Below are positions 1-10,979 of a stretch of DNA of 64,000 bases, piece by piece. A program made the position numbers and the translations under genes. The notes beneath the pieces were generated by a model. That model had not been told where the DNA came from. It saw only the letters and a program-made list of their open reading frames with translations, and did not search any database. Every line of letters begins with the position of its first letter. Position 1 is the first letter of the stretch. This DNA comes from Strobilurus pachycystidiatus (taxonomy: Eukaryota; Basidiomycota; Agaricomycetes; Agaricales; Physalacriaceae): positions 124,001-188,000 of the forward strand of contig JAHLMK010000018.1 in assembly GCA_019915135.1 (NCBI GenBank). Direction: 5' to 3'.

Positions 1-1079
1 CAATCCCTCCTTCTCCCGGATCTGTAAAAGATGCTTTGCGAAACAGTCCGGAACTTGCACATCCGTATCTAGATCGTGTTGCATCTGGGTGAGCATTCCG
101 CCGTAAAAGTGCAAGGTGTCCTCGTGCAGTCGTTTTCCTCGGAGGTACATAAGTGTGCGCAGGTATTGGAGGAAAGGCACAAAGTCGACGAGGTTTGAAA
201 CGGGGCCAGTGCAGTTCCTTTGAGAATGAGGGGTAAAGTCAGAGCGCGCTCGCAAGCGTCGTTAGACTCGGAGCACATACATGAACTCTCGGCTGATGCG
301 AAGAATCTCACATAGGAGGGCATCGTCAACGCTCGCTGTGCGAATACCAAACGTGATGTTTAGCATGTTATTCAGCGGGTAGCGCCCTAGATGCTTCTGG
401 GGGTGCTTCTCAGACTCGATTCAAGATACATGGCTTGCACAGACCTGGGGATTGAGAATACCAGAAACGCCGTTACACGCCTGCTGCAGTGACCTTACCA
501 TATCCACTGCTTCGTATGTCATACTGTTATCGAACCGACGAAGAGCGGCGACCTGAATGTATGATACCGCAATTTTGCGATGCTTGCGCCTATTGGCCGT
601 TAGCAAGCCGGAAGAGCGCAAAAGCCTGCTGAGCGCTCACCAGAGATCTCCATATGGTGATCCAGTAATTGCGCGACCTTTGAATATAGTCTGGGCCTTC
701 ACGAACATGTTCTTCCTGGATGAAAATATGGCGCCATGCGTGATCAAAAGGTCCTTCACAGCGACTGGATCTGAGACACTGAGGAAAAGTTGATTTCCGA
801 GGCGGAAAGAATACAGATGTCCGTAGGCCTTTGCCCACTTCTGGAGTGTCAATTCGGGGTAGTGTGTGAGGAATGGGAAGGATCCTTGCAAAGATTCAGC
901 TCTTGGTCCCGAATGCGAGTAAACGAGAACAAACCGAAGAAAGGTACACCGACAGGTCCACCGAACGGCCTGCCGCGACGTTCATAGAGGATGGAGATGT
1001 ACGAAAAGGTGATAAAAGCAATCAATATAAGACCACTAAGAGGAGTGCCAGAGGCAACATGCAGATTGTGGATATCCAT
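1..1079 (-). CDS. Cytochrome P450, N-terminal half (runs off the left edge)
   Basis: Haem-thiolate monooxygenase, probably anchored in the ER membrane. Reading leftward, exons are about 1079-935, 885-641, 589-445, 396-281 and 217-1. The intervening introns have clear GT..AG ends (63 nt for 218-280, 48 nt for 397-444). The start at 1079 gives a hydrophobic anchor (residues ~14-32) followed by a Gly/Pro-rich hinge (RPFGGPVGVPFFG). Next come the fungal P450 signatures KWAKAYGHLYSFRLGNQ, GRAITGSPYGDLW, RKHRKIA, and NNMLNITFG. The I-helix, ExxR and Cys haem loop would lie beyond position 1 and cannot be checked. Nothing in the visible part is broken. The substrate cannot be inferred; fungal P450s of this type serve secondary metabolism or xenobiotic oxidation. 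Confidence 0.92.
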
Positions 1080-1340
1080 TGCCTAACTCGAAGAAGCCGA
1101 GAAACCTCTTTATACTACATTCGTGCTGCAATCAGATGGGAGCAGGATGAGAGAACCCGGAGAAAAAACTATATAACGGACACATACAAAATAAATCAAT
1201 CAATCAGTCCATACTACACGGACTAGGCTGTTCCCGCGTGACACCAAGGTACAAGTGAGAAGGAAGGAAGGAAGTACACGGCGCGGGTCCCACCCAATAT
1301 GGAACGCCCAGGTTGCGCCTGCCGGATTGGCCTGCCGCCC

Positions 1341-1721
1341 TGCAGAGTCAAGAGGTGTGAGATCTCTGGATCTCGTCGGTTCATCAGGCCACGCGAGGTG
1401 GCCGGTGATTCCCGAGCATCACTCGGATCACTTGCGGCTTGCTGGTGGCAGGCAATAGCTGAGCGACGCTGGCGTACGATATCCTCTGGGCTCTATCGAC
1501 ATCACATTCAGAATTGATTTGAAGTACGTTACAAGGATAGAAATGCACCCATGGTACTACTTCCAGCACTGAATCGACTCTGTCCGAGTCTAGCCCGACG
1601 TAGGTGGCTTAGTCAGATGTCCCAATTTGTAGGGGGGGGGGGTCGTGGGAACGAAAATGCTGGCCCAGCTCGCGTGGCCTGATGACCGACGAGATCCAGA
1701 GATCTCACACCTCTTGTGCAG
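1341..1721. repeat. Inverted repeat, ~55-bp arms around a ~270-bp spacer
   Basis: The arm at about 1347-1404 (containing AGAGGTGTGAGATCTCTGGA and TCATCAGGCCACGCGAG) recurs in reverse complement at about 1661-1715, with only a few differences. The spacer holds no convincing gene. It could be a small palindromic transposon remnant between the P450 and HIT genes. No target-site duplication was identified. Confidence 0.7.
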
Positions 1722-1872
1722 AGTCATGGTGACGAGTCTACGACAGCTTGACGGCAGCGGGCTCGGCGGAGCAGACCCGGGCAGTGCCGAAAGCAATTCA
1801 AACTCCGAAGGAGGACGGTTCATAAACGCGACCGTTCGTTGTGATACATCATCCTCACCATTCACTTCCATC

Positions 1873-2609
1873 ATGTCCTTGAACGAAGACCCCACGCAAG
1901 TCGCACTTCACTGTCAGACAATTCCTCTTACTCATCAGTCCGTAGCTGCTTGTTCTGCGCTATCATCTCTGGTTTGTTGGGGCACGTACCTGCGATCCTG
2001 TCTCATTGTTACTAGGAAAGGTTCCATCTCACAAGGTATACGAGACGGATGAATGGTAAGAATACTCACTTGACCATGCTTCTAGTCAGCCACTCACGCG
2101 ACCTTGATTGTATTAGTCTCGCCTTCCTTGATATCATGCCAACTACCGAAGGCCACACCCAAGTCATCCCAAAATGTTGGAATACATCTGAATCCGACGT
2201 CGTGAACCTCACCATCTTCATCTAGATCACGCGAAAACGCTCGGGGATCTTCCCGATCAGTATCTACAAGCGATAGGCCCAGTCATCAAGAAGATTGCTC
2301 TTGCCACCGGCGTTGAGCAGTACAACGTCGTTCAGGTTCGCAACTCGACTTTTCTATTGCAATACTCTGACTCAAGATCTCTCTCCAGAACAATGGCAAG
2401 CTTGCCTTCCAGGTACGCTCATATCCAGTGTCGGAATTTTGACTCACTGCTTCCACGCCTAGCATATCGATCACGTCCATTTCCACGTCATCCCGAAGCC
2501 CAACGAGACCGAGGGCTTGGTACTGACCGTGGGCCAGAACTGGCCTCAGAAGAAGGCCGACAACGCGGAATTGGCTGTGACTTGTGAGAAGATGAAGAAT
2601 CGTCTTTGA
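1873..2609 (+). CDS. HIT (histidine triad) family nucleotide-binding protein, HNT1-like
   Basis: Small purine-nucleotide phosphoramidase/hydrolase of the HINT branch, expected in cytosol and nucleus. Exons read ?-1971, 2016-2055, 2117-2175, 2226-2335, 2389-2412 and 2463-2609, all with GT..AG introns of about 44-61 nt. The protein opens with a CLFCAIISG zinc-type CxxC segment. It continues with FLDIMPTTEGHTQVIPKYHA and QNNGKLAFQ, and ends with the catalytic triad HVHFHV in HIDHVHFHVIPKP, then a short tail stopping at 2607-2609. Spliced length is close to the ~140 residues usual for the family. The first exon is uncertain: the ATG at 1873 is not in frame with CLFC, so an additional 5' intron (possibly ending at the CAG before 1920 or 1938) is likely. 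Confidence 0.88.
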
Positions 2610-2789
2610 TGTTACTGAGATTTTTTGCTGTAAATACGAGAAATGAACGAGCACGTTCAAAGGCATGATTGTTGTATACAAATTTGAATCTATACGAGTC
2701 GTGAAAAAGTTTCTTTCCAGCTGTCAGGTGGGCAACGGGAGTGACTCAGAGGTATTTGAGTTACGCGCCTGTCGGGCGCCTGTATTCTG

Positions 2790-3900
2790 TTCATCATGAT
2801 CGGCGTATTTTTTCCGTGTGTAAGATCGAAGACCGTCTGATAAGCGACCGTAGATCAGAACTGGCCCCAAAACGATTTCAGAGGAAGACCACGAATCGTC
2901 TAGCTCCCCGCGTGTGAAATGAGAGCCCAGAATATGAACTCGTTGAGACTCGTGTCTCAATAGGATCGTTGATCAATCAGAGCTTCCGTGTACTCTACGC
3001 TTAGTGCATCAGCATTGTATGTGGATTCCGCGTGGTAGTGAGAAACAAGGCTGCTTGATCCGCAAGAGAAGCTTTCTTAGCTTCAGATGGATGATAAAAT
3101 TGAAGTGCTTCATCCCGTGTGTAATAACAAGACTGTGATCTGGCGTGTCACTGCCCCCCAGAACAATCCCAGAAGAAGACCAGGGAACGTCTGGATACCC
3201 CCGCCTGAATTGAGAGCTCAGAATATGTACTTGTCGGAATTCCGTGTCTCGCTGGGATCATTGATAAGTCAGAGCTTCATTGATCAATCACAGATTCCGT
3301 GTACTCTACGCTCGGTGCATCAGCGTAGTATGTGAATTCCGTGTGGTAGTGAAAACCAAGGCAGCGTGAGCCGCAAAAGAAGCTCTCTGAGTGTCAGATG
3401 GATGATAAAATTGGAGTACTCCATCCCGTGTCTAATATCAAGACTGTCACTGACCCCAGAACAATCCCAGAAGAGGACCACGGATCGTCTGGCTACTCCC
3501 GCGTGTATTGGGAGCTCAGAATATGAACTTGTCGGAACGCCGTGTCTTGCTGGGATCATTGATCAATCAAAATTCCGTGTACTCTACGCTTAGTGCATCA
3601 GAGTTGTATGTGGATTCCGCGTGGTGATGAGAACCAAGGCTGCTTGAATCGCAAGAGAAGCTCTCTGACCGTCAGATGGATAATAAAAATCAAGTACTCC
3701 ATCCCGTGTGTAAGATCAAGACTGTGATCCGGCGTGTCACTGACCCCAGAACAGCCCCAGAAGAAGACCACGGATTGTCTGGTCCCCCCGCGTGATTTCA
3801 AGTTGGGCGCCCAAAATAGTCTCGCCGGGATCATGGATTAGTCAGAGCTTCTGTGTACGTTACGCTGGGTGCATCAGCGCTGTATGTGGATTCCGCGAGG
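2790..3900. repeat. Degenerate tandem repeat, ~280-310 bp units, about four copies
   Basis: The motif GATGGATGATAAAATTG followed by CATCCCGTGTG recurs at about 3086, 3399 and 3675 (diverged). Each copy is followed by the same order of blocks: CCCAGAACAATCCCAGAAG, CGTCTGG, GTGTACTCTACGCT, and GCATCAG..GTATGTGGATTCCGCG. A more diverged first unit lies near 2800-3080. Unit spacing is about 314 and 277 bp. Short ORFs on both strands are by-products of the repeat and do not keep frame between units. I see no gene here. Confidence 0.85.
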
Positions 3901-4192
3901 TAGTAAAGACCGAGATTGGGTGAACCGCTAGGAGACTTGCCCATACCGACCGTGATCTGCCGTGTCCGCTCGTCATTGTGTATATGCGCCTGCTCCGCGC
4001 TCGGCGTGCCAGTATCTCTAACAGCTGGGCAATGGACATTGCTATAAGCGTCTGTGAACTGTCTATCACAACTTTGTGGGTACGTAACAACTCATCACCA
4101 TGGGATTGCCAACGGGGACCTGGCGGAGAGTGTGAGAACGAGCGTTTGCATTGTTGTGCCAGGGCGTCATCCCACGACTAATTCACTGAAGA

Positions 4193-5692
4193 ATGTCAGC
4201 TCCGATGTTTGCGTCGCATCTATCATCCTTCTCGTTGGATGGTATCGTCCAAAGTGAATGTATCCAGCTTCGAACCCATGTGTGGCTTCATCAGCAGACG
4301 AAACTCACCGGCCGGGCCGAGCTGGCGATCGCCGAGACCTCTATCAATATAACGTTGCGCATTTTTCTGATGCTTGCTTACTTTCCTATGGCCCTCACTG
4401 TCTCCCCTATCCTTTCCGTGCTTGTCTCTATATGGACAGAGACACTTTTCTATGGTACTCACTCCGTGAGGTGTTTGACTCGTCATTCACTTATTGTCTA
4501 CTAGGGATCAACGTTGTCCTTATCGTTCTTACCATAGTCACTCTTTTGTCGGGCGCGTCCCGCACGAGCCAGCAGAATAAAGTGGTCGTGCTTCTGTCGG
4601 TCATGCTGTATGTTGTTCAAATCCCTGAGGATGTACTACTCGGTCTGACCCACAGGCTAGCTTTCTCTGTGCCTCAGCACATATTGCGATCAACCTCTGC
4701 CGTCTTATCCAGGGCTACGTCTTTCCAAAAACTGAAGGCGCAATCTTCGAGTACTTGGTGGATCTTACCCAGCACACGAATGTCGCCAAGCAGTATCTCT
4801 TGGTCATGGTGGTAGGTTATGTTGTACCTCGAACTTCAAGGTCCCGGGGCTGACCCATGACACGAATCCTTCACAGAACTTGTTCTCGGACATGCTACTG
4901 GTAGTCATTCAACATGCACGACTGCCAGTAATTGAGTCTCATGCATACTCCGTAGATCTGGCGTGTTTATCTCGTGTGGGGAAGCTCCCTCAAAATTGCG
5001 ATGATACCCGCAGCCATATCTGCAGGCTACTTCGGTGCGTACGCATTGCTCTTTAATCTGACTTGTAGTGTTAACTGCTCCTCAGTTTCCGGAATCGCGG
5101 TACGTACGATGGTTCAGCTCATTACACGAACCTAACATCGCGACAACAGACTGCCATATACGAAAGTCTTGTCGTCCCAGGTCAAACAATATTCCTTACC
5201 CGTATTCGCCATTGGGCTCTCGCACAATTCTCGTTGGGACTCGTCATGAACTTCACTGCGACTGCACTCCTCGCATCTCGCATCTGGTATGTAACCAGGA
5301 ACGTTCATACCAAAGTCCACATGCGGCTCTATTGGCGCATTATTGTGATCATCATCGAAAGCGCCTCCTTCGCCGCATTCATGCAGATCGTTCAACTGGG
5401 ATTTTACGCCGCCAAGTTCCCCGGCATCTACTTCATCTCAGACACGATTGTGCAGATCATTGTACGTCCTCAGCTTATACCGCGTAAAGATAACTCACGT
5501 TACTAGGCGTCGGCGCCATTGATGATCGTCGTACTCATAGGAATATCAAACAAAGGCCGAAGCGATGTGGTGCTTTGCTCATACGACACGCGGCAGCCGG
5601 CCCAGACATCTACACTGTCGGGCATGCAGTTTGCGGAACAGCACACCAAGGAAGAGTCGGCAATCAATGTGGATTCTGCCAGTGAAGTTTAA
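4193..5692 (+). CDS. Basidiomycete multi-pass (about seven-helix) membrane protein
   Basis: Typical of the large family of fungal seven-helix hypothetical membrane proteins (DUF6533/DUF6534-like); ligand and function unknown. Exon 1 ends at 4454 after the helix ending in LFYG. The next exon starts at 4505, continuing INVVLIVLTIVTLL. Later exons give KQYLLVMV, IWRVYLVWGSSLKIAMIPAA, then ALAQFSLGLVMNFTATALLA and RIWYVTRN. These are followed by RLYWRIIVIIIESASF, a helix ending near FISDTIVQII, and a hydrophilic tail ending at 5692. Order and spacing match the family (YRVY/W..W after helix 3-4, RIW after helix 5, long IIIES helix 6). The start at 4193 is the first ATG in frame but leaves an unusually long N-terminus; a later start is possible. 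At least five introns. Confidence 0.72.
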
Positions 5693-6338
5693 GTAGTCTT
5701 GACAAATGTATTACTCGACAGCAGACCCTATATCATGCTTGACGTTCATTCTCGCAGATTGACCTAGCGTCGCATTATACCTCGAGCCACCGTCCAGCAA
5801 CATGTGGTGATGTGTGCTGAGGCGGGCAAAGCAAAGAGCTGCGCGAGGCCCTCCATGTCCCGGGCCTGCGGAAAGTCGTAGCGGCCTGACGTGTGTTGGC
5901 AAAGAGGCGGCATTGGGGGGATGCCGCAAACCCATCTGTACCGACCGTCGTAAGTGCCCATGCGATCATCTTGTTCGGGAACAGCCTATGCGATGGAAAG
6001 CTTAGAATACGAAGCATACTATGCGGATTTTGAAGTCAGTACCCTGGTAGAATCGCGCTTACGCCTGTCCGAGTCGTCCGATCAATTATTTAGCACAGAG
6101 TTGGGGAGGGATGCGAACATAGGTGACATGCTTCAGGACGAGCTTCCTCGCCATAGAAGCCGTCAAGTGGTTGACCGCCGCACATCTTTGACTGACCTAC
6201 ATAGAACAATGTCATCTGTCGGGGCGCGAGGGAAAAGTGCAAAGCGCGTTTACGGCTCCACTGTCTGTGTCCGTCAGCCCTCAACGGACCCTTGGTCGAT
6301 GATATGCTGATAACGCGCCTGGGGTCGAACGTAGTCCG
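5693..6338. other. Intergenic stretch, no supported gene
   Basis: Several overlapping ORFs of 60-118 codons occur on both strands (the longest forward one is 5954-6310). None shows recognisable domains, signal peptides or splice continuity with neighbours. I cannot support a gene here. Confidence 0.5.
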
Positions 6339-6935
6339 TTAGGCTGGGGATGGGCTGTTCAGGGTGGACGCGGGGTCGGGGAAGGATTTGTGGGGGCCGC
6401 CTGACCCAGCTCTTACCCCGCGGTCACGGAGACTTGTCAAAGCCGGTAATCCAGATGTACACGCACTGTAGAAGACGATTTGGGCGTTGTCGTCGAGGAC
6501 GTTGCCTTGGCCTTTGGGCTCGTCAAAGTCGTCGCAGGCGCCGCCCCAGCTGATTTCCGAGTTGTCGACAGGCATGTGTAGTTTGATTTTGTATTCCTTG
6601 AACCCGGCGATGAGGGCATTGTAGCTGGCTTGCTCTGGGCAAGCTCTGTGAGGGTGATCGAGACAAGGGCGCTGGCAAGGAAGGAGGAAGTGTGCGTACC
6701 CGATGTTGGCGACAATGTGTTCCAACTTTTCGGCTGTCATTTTCCACCTGAAGGTGGGCGGAAGCCTGGATAGCTGATGCGCGTCAAACATTGGGAGTAT
6801 TGGGGGTGGAGTAAATGGCGCGCCTTTTGCAGTTGTTGTTTTTCCGTCGGCACTGTGCACGCTAGCGCCATCCTGCGCAAAGCCGGCCGCTATCACGTTC
6901 CTGTTGAGAGAAACGCAAGAGGCATAAGCGCGCAA
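6339..6935 (-). CDS. Unidentified protein-coding fragment
   Basis: A 198-codon open frame on the minus strand. The internal stretch reading GFKEYKIKLHMPVDNSEISW, then GGACDDFDEPKGQG, looks like genuine protein (ordered acidic/aromatic pattern). An upstream stretch RWKMTAEKLEHIVANIG precedes a GTACGC donor, with a CAG acceptor about 50 nt later. A further donor (GTGCGT) follows the VFYS end near 6470. So the real gene probably has at least two introns and its true ends are not fixed. I do not recognise the family, and I see no obvious signal peptide in the visible part. Confidence 0.35.
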   Translation of the reverse strand: MRAYASCVSLNRNVIAAGFAQDGASVHSADGKTTTAKGAPFTPPPILPMFDAHQLSRLPPTFRWKMTAEKLEHIVANIGYAHFLLPCQRPCLDHPHRACPEQASYNALIAGFKEYKIKLHMPVDNSEISWGGACDDFDEPKGQGNVLDDNAQIVFYSACTSGLPALTSLRDRGVRAGSGGPHKSFPDPASTLNSPSPA

Positions 6936-7943
6936 CCGCCGCAGGCGGTATATTGCGTAGGCTCAAGCTGGTTGTTGTTGTGGCTTACGCGGCACCAGCG
7001 CGGCACGGTCCACTGGACCCGCCGGTTGACACAGTCTTACTCGGCCCGGTCTCTTCCCCCACCGCAACCAGCCGGCATCTTGGACTCGGCTTGTCTTCGC
7101 TCAGTCTTCGCTGGTACTGACATACAGTCTGCATTCGACGTCGAGACTATATCAACTTGTAGCTCATCCTGCAATGTCTATAGAATAGAGTTGGCAACGC
7201 GTACCTTCTTCCTCATGCCCGATCTAACACTGACAGGCGAGCTTTCCTCTTCCGTCGGTCGGACACTCGCCGCTTGTCATGAAGTGCACACACTGAACCT
7301 CGGATCAGTCCAAAGAGCGACTTATATCTGTGCGCAAGTATCTCACATTACTCGCCCATACCTTCTGTATGATTCCAAGCCGTTTCCTTTTTCTTTCTTC
7401 CCCTTTGACAGTCGTCGTATACTTATGTTTTATCCGCTCGGCGCTTGCTTCGAGATTTAATTTGCCTCGCCCTCAAAGTCAATGCATAAGGGTTTCTTTT
7501 GACTGGAGGTCACATATTCACTTCTTAATCACAGTAGCTCCTGATGAGATCTTTAGCTGCTGAAACTCCCTCCGAGTCTTAAGGCTTCTGATCTTGATTC
7601 TTGACTGCTCCAGTAGGTTCTCGCACTTCTAATCTTGTATGTATTGTGGTACAATGGCTCATCCCGTCAGCGCCGCCTTTCCGATAGCACGTCAATGTTT
7701 TTGCGCTGCCCAGTGTTTTCGCGCCAGCTTCGTCCGTCTGTTGACGTCCGATGAGAGTGTATTCTCTTTTGGTGTACTTGGACTCATCTTGACAATGTAT
7801 ATGTCACAATCTTAAGTTTGGCGTGTGCTCCTTCTGTGCTGGTCAGTATTCTTCTCGAGTCCCTACATCTGGAGGAAGGATAAAACTGAAACTCTGCTGG
7901 GTAACCAGGCTGTTGTAGGTGGACAGGCAACACAATAGCTACA
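6936..7943. other. Intergenic stretch, no supported gene
   Basis: A 227-codon forward ORF (6777-7460) overlaps the minus-strand ORF. It has low-complexity composition without motifs, and I take it as chance. The remainder up to the tRNA gene contains only short ORFs. Confidence 0.45.
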
Positions 7944-8025
7944 TGCCCCATGGCTGAGTTGGTTACAGCGTCCGACTGTTAGCATGACAATCGGAAGGTC
8001 GTGAGTTCGAGCCTCACTGGGGCAG
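7944..8025 (+). tRNA. tRNA-Asn(GTT) with an 8-nt intron
   Basis: The acceptor stem TGCCCCA pairs with TGGGGCA at the 3' end. The D arm is GCTG AGTTGGTTA CAGC. The anticodon stem TCCGA/TCGGA encloses CTGTTA + GCATGACA + A; removing the 8-nt intron after position 37 gives a normal 7-nt loop with anticodon GTT. The T arm is GTGAG TTCGAGC CTCAC. All cloverleaf parts are present. Confidence 0.93.
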
Positions 8026-8095
8026 ATCCCTGACATCCTTCAGATTTTGTCTCCCATTTTATACCTTTTTAGACACTATAGTCTCGAGTCTTGAG

Positions 8096-8426
8096 TAGGG
8101 TGGCGCAGTAAACCTCGGCTGTCGGTTTGAAACCGTTACTTACCGACCTCCATTTTGGCTTAGGTTTCGATACCGTTACTAACGGTTTCGGTACCGGCAC
8201 GTGATGGGCACACGTGATGGGCGCGCCGCCCTCCCGCCCCATCCCCGCCGTCTTGTCGTTGGCCTCAGCCGTGCCCAGCAGCGCCGCGGCCGTCACGTGA
8301 AGCCATCACGTGCCGGTATCGAAACCTCTAAACCTACTCATCGACCTTTCGATACCGTATCAATACCGTTAATAACCGCAGTAAACCTGAGGTGTATCAA
8401 AACCTAGGGTTTACTGCGCCACCCTA
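8096..8426. mobile_element. hAT-like MITE, 331 bp, perfect 19-bp TIRs and 8-bp target duplication
   Basis: The left terminus TAGGGTGGCGCAGTAAACC (8096-8114) is the exact reverse complement of the right terminus (8408-8426). The element is flanked by the direct repeat GTCTTGAG (8088-8095 and 8427-8434). An 8-bp duplication with TAGGG termini is typical of hAT superfamily non-autonomous elements. The interior has paired CACGTGAT boxes and imperfect GGTATCGAAACC/GGTTTCGATACC inverted motifs and no coding capacity. Its left end lies about 70 bp beyond the 3' end of tRNA-Asn. Confidence 0.92.
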
Positions 8427-8733
8427 GTCTTGAGTCTTGACTCTAAGCTCTTATGATTTATCTGACTCTAGCCCGAGCAGCGAGCTTGCTCGCAACGCCG
8501 TCAATCGTGCGAACGTCGATTCTCGAACGACGAACGTACTCCGTAACTCATCACGAGCCTCCATGTCCCCTGGTTCTCAAGTCGTATCCCGACTTACTTA
8601 GAAAGGTATCATACGAAGTAGCAACAATATCACAGCAAAGAAATTTTGAGCGCGTGAGTGTCCGTCCGTAATTTCAGTATTGGGAAGGGTCTGTCAGCAT
8701 ATGCAAGTCTTTTCCTTCCTCCCGGTCCATACC

Positions 8734-10093
8734 TCATTCGGGACTCCTGGCTCTCACACCCTCGTAATGAGAACCAGGTGCGAGTGAGCTCGGCGTCTGC
8801 GCCCGATTCGCAAGCGGCATTGGCTTCATACGATCTATTCCTGTGCATCAGCGACAGCGACGAGGCGAGCAAGACGATCAACTCACCACCAGCGAGGTTG
8901 ACTCTCGAACTCTTCCTCATCACCTCCTCCGCCACTTCGCTCCCGTAAGCGCTCTCCAACTCCCGCCTATAACCCTCCCTAATGACACCGACACTGCCCT
9001 CACTCAACCGATACTCAACCGGCATCATTCCCTTGCCAAATCTCCACGTAACGTGATTGCTGCATAACACACCCGTCACCACCAGGACCAAATGCCCCAG
9101 CGCGACACCAAATGCAGAAGTATACCACCACCTCAGGACGCGCCTCTCGAACTTGATGTACGCGAGCTTACACCCGGGGAGGACGGACCGGGCGTAACAC
9201 GAAGGGGATACGGTCGCTTCGACGAAGGGAGAATAGTACCCACAACATTCGAGGTGATTCTGGATGACGAGGCGCGCGGAGGGCGGGAGGCCGCGGGACC
9301 ATTGCAGGTTGACTTTGCCTTCGAGGTTGAGGTGCCGCTTTTTGTACGCGACGTACCCTGGGGCAACGACGAAACCGAGCGTGACCCATAACAGGAGCGT
9401 GTAGACCGCAAGGAACCCGCGATTGTTGAGCAGGATTCCCGCCCATCCGACGAGGGAGGTGATGAGAGCAATGCACGCGGAGACGGTGCTGAGAGCGAGC
9501 TCGGTCTCGTTGGCGACGCGCACGACGGAAGCATCGGGGAAGACGGTAAACCATGTCATGAGAAGGAGGAGCAAAGCAACCAGGGCGTAGACTGTCAGGA
9601 TGACATTGGACGCCAGCAAAGCCCATTTGAACCAGGTCCACTTCATTTTCTTCTTCTTCGACCGTGGATCGACTCCATCGTAATCAACGTCGCCCTCCGC
9701 GGCCACGCGCTGCTCACCCGCACGAAATGCGCCTGTCCCGCCGCCGCGCTTCCGTGGATTTGGGCGGCGGAGCATGGAGTTGGAAAACTTGGTAGGCAGG
9801 TAGTTGACGCTGAGACTCTGGCTCTGTCCCTGGAGCGGATCTGCGCTGCCTAACCAAGCGGAGCGACACGTCAGCCAACTACCGCAATCGGTGGACGAGG
9901 GCGGGGACGCACCAGGCCGACTAACCCCGCTCATGGGTGTGCTCGAGCCACTAGCGCTCGTCGCAAATGGCGCAGAAGGCGGGTCGAGCATCCTCGCCGT
10001 CGATGAGTAGGTTGCCATGAAGTGCCTTGTGCTTGTCGCTTGAGACGACACCGATGCCGGACGGGAAAGGCTAGTGGGCGTCAGCTTGACCAT
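8734..10093 (-). CDS. Tetraspanin (basidiomycete Tsp2 type)
   Basis: Four-helix plasma-membrane organiser. From the start at 10093 there is a long Ser/Pro-rich cytosolic N-terminus (~150 residues), then a basic stretch SKKKKMKWTWFKW. Helix 1 (VILTVYALVALLLLL), helix 2 (LSTVSACIALITSLVGWAG) and helix 3 (LAVYTLLLWVTLGFVVAP) follow. The large extracellular loop bears the diagnostic CCG in NHLECCGYYSPF plus further cysteines (PSCYARSVLPGC). Helix 4 (FGVALGHLVLVVTGVLC) is followed by HVTWRFGKGMMPVEYRLS. Reading straight on would run to 8630. However, a 46-nt GT..AG intron at 8841-8886 restores the family-like tail NLAGIDRMKPMP and a stop at 8734-8736, so I prefer that end. Confidence 0.9.
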
Positions 10094-10979
10094 TCGATCA
10101 GGGAGAAAAGGAGAAATCTAGATGGAGAGCGATGTGGGAGCCCCGATGCAGCACAGAGAGCGGCAGCGCACGACCCGGATGGAGGAGAGCGGGACAGCGA
10201 AGAGCACAAGGAGAGGAAAGGCAGGCAGAAAGGTTGGGATTGCCAGCTAGCATGGAGCAAGGACATATGAGGAAAGAAACGTACGTATCGGACATTGACG
10301 CCCGTCGTGGTCTGCTCTTCGCTCTTTATTCCTTCTCGTGGAGTGGTAGTCGCAGCCAAGCAAGCAGGAAGCGAAGAAGACCCAGAAGCAAGCGTCATGC
10401 TACTGCCACGTTCGTCCGATCACCAGCCACCAATTCGTCCGAGCCATAATTGTGAACAAAAACAGAGCAGACTCAAGACGCGCTGTAGGTCCGTGTTGTC
10501 GATGATGGGAAGAGACAAACCTCACAATGCGCAGCGGCCCTGCGAAATCATCAAATTCTCCGAAGAACATACGAAGAACGGGTGTTGCCGCGATTAGATT
10601 AGTTCTTGGTGCTATGCTCACTTGACGCATGACATGATGCCGTAGCGACTCTGAGTCCTTGCAGGCAGACAGGCGCCACCGCGAGCTTGAAGTAGACTCT
10701 GATTTCTGATTGGCAATGGTGACTGCAACGATCAAGCGTACAGAGAGCCAGGAGTTCGGAACAGGTCTCAGATGATAAGTGATCAGAGAAGACTCGAAAC
10801 TTAGCGCTCACTTGAGTGCTTAAACGTTGAGCAAAGAGCAAACATTCAGGAATCAGCGAAACTCAAGACACAAAGGTTATTTTGGTTTTGGATAATGATA
10901 AGAGCTTAGCTGGGCTGCTCAGTTCACTGCTCAGCGCTCAGCGATCACTGGTTGAGCCTCCCCGGACGGTGACCTCGTC
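10094..10979. other. Upstream region of the tetraspanin gene; no gene seen
   Basis: Only short overlapping ORFs without motifs. The stretch probably contains the 5' UTR and promoter of the minus-strand tetraspanin gene, and ends at the first base of the transposon cluster. Confidence 0.45.

Noticed and set aside
6777..7460. 227-codon forward ORF
   Set aside because: Overlaps a more protein-like minus-strand frame, has biased low-complexity composition and no domain or splice support.
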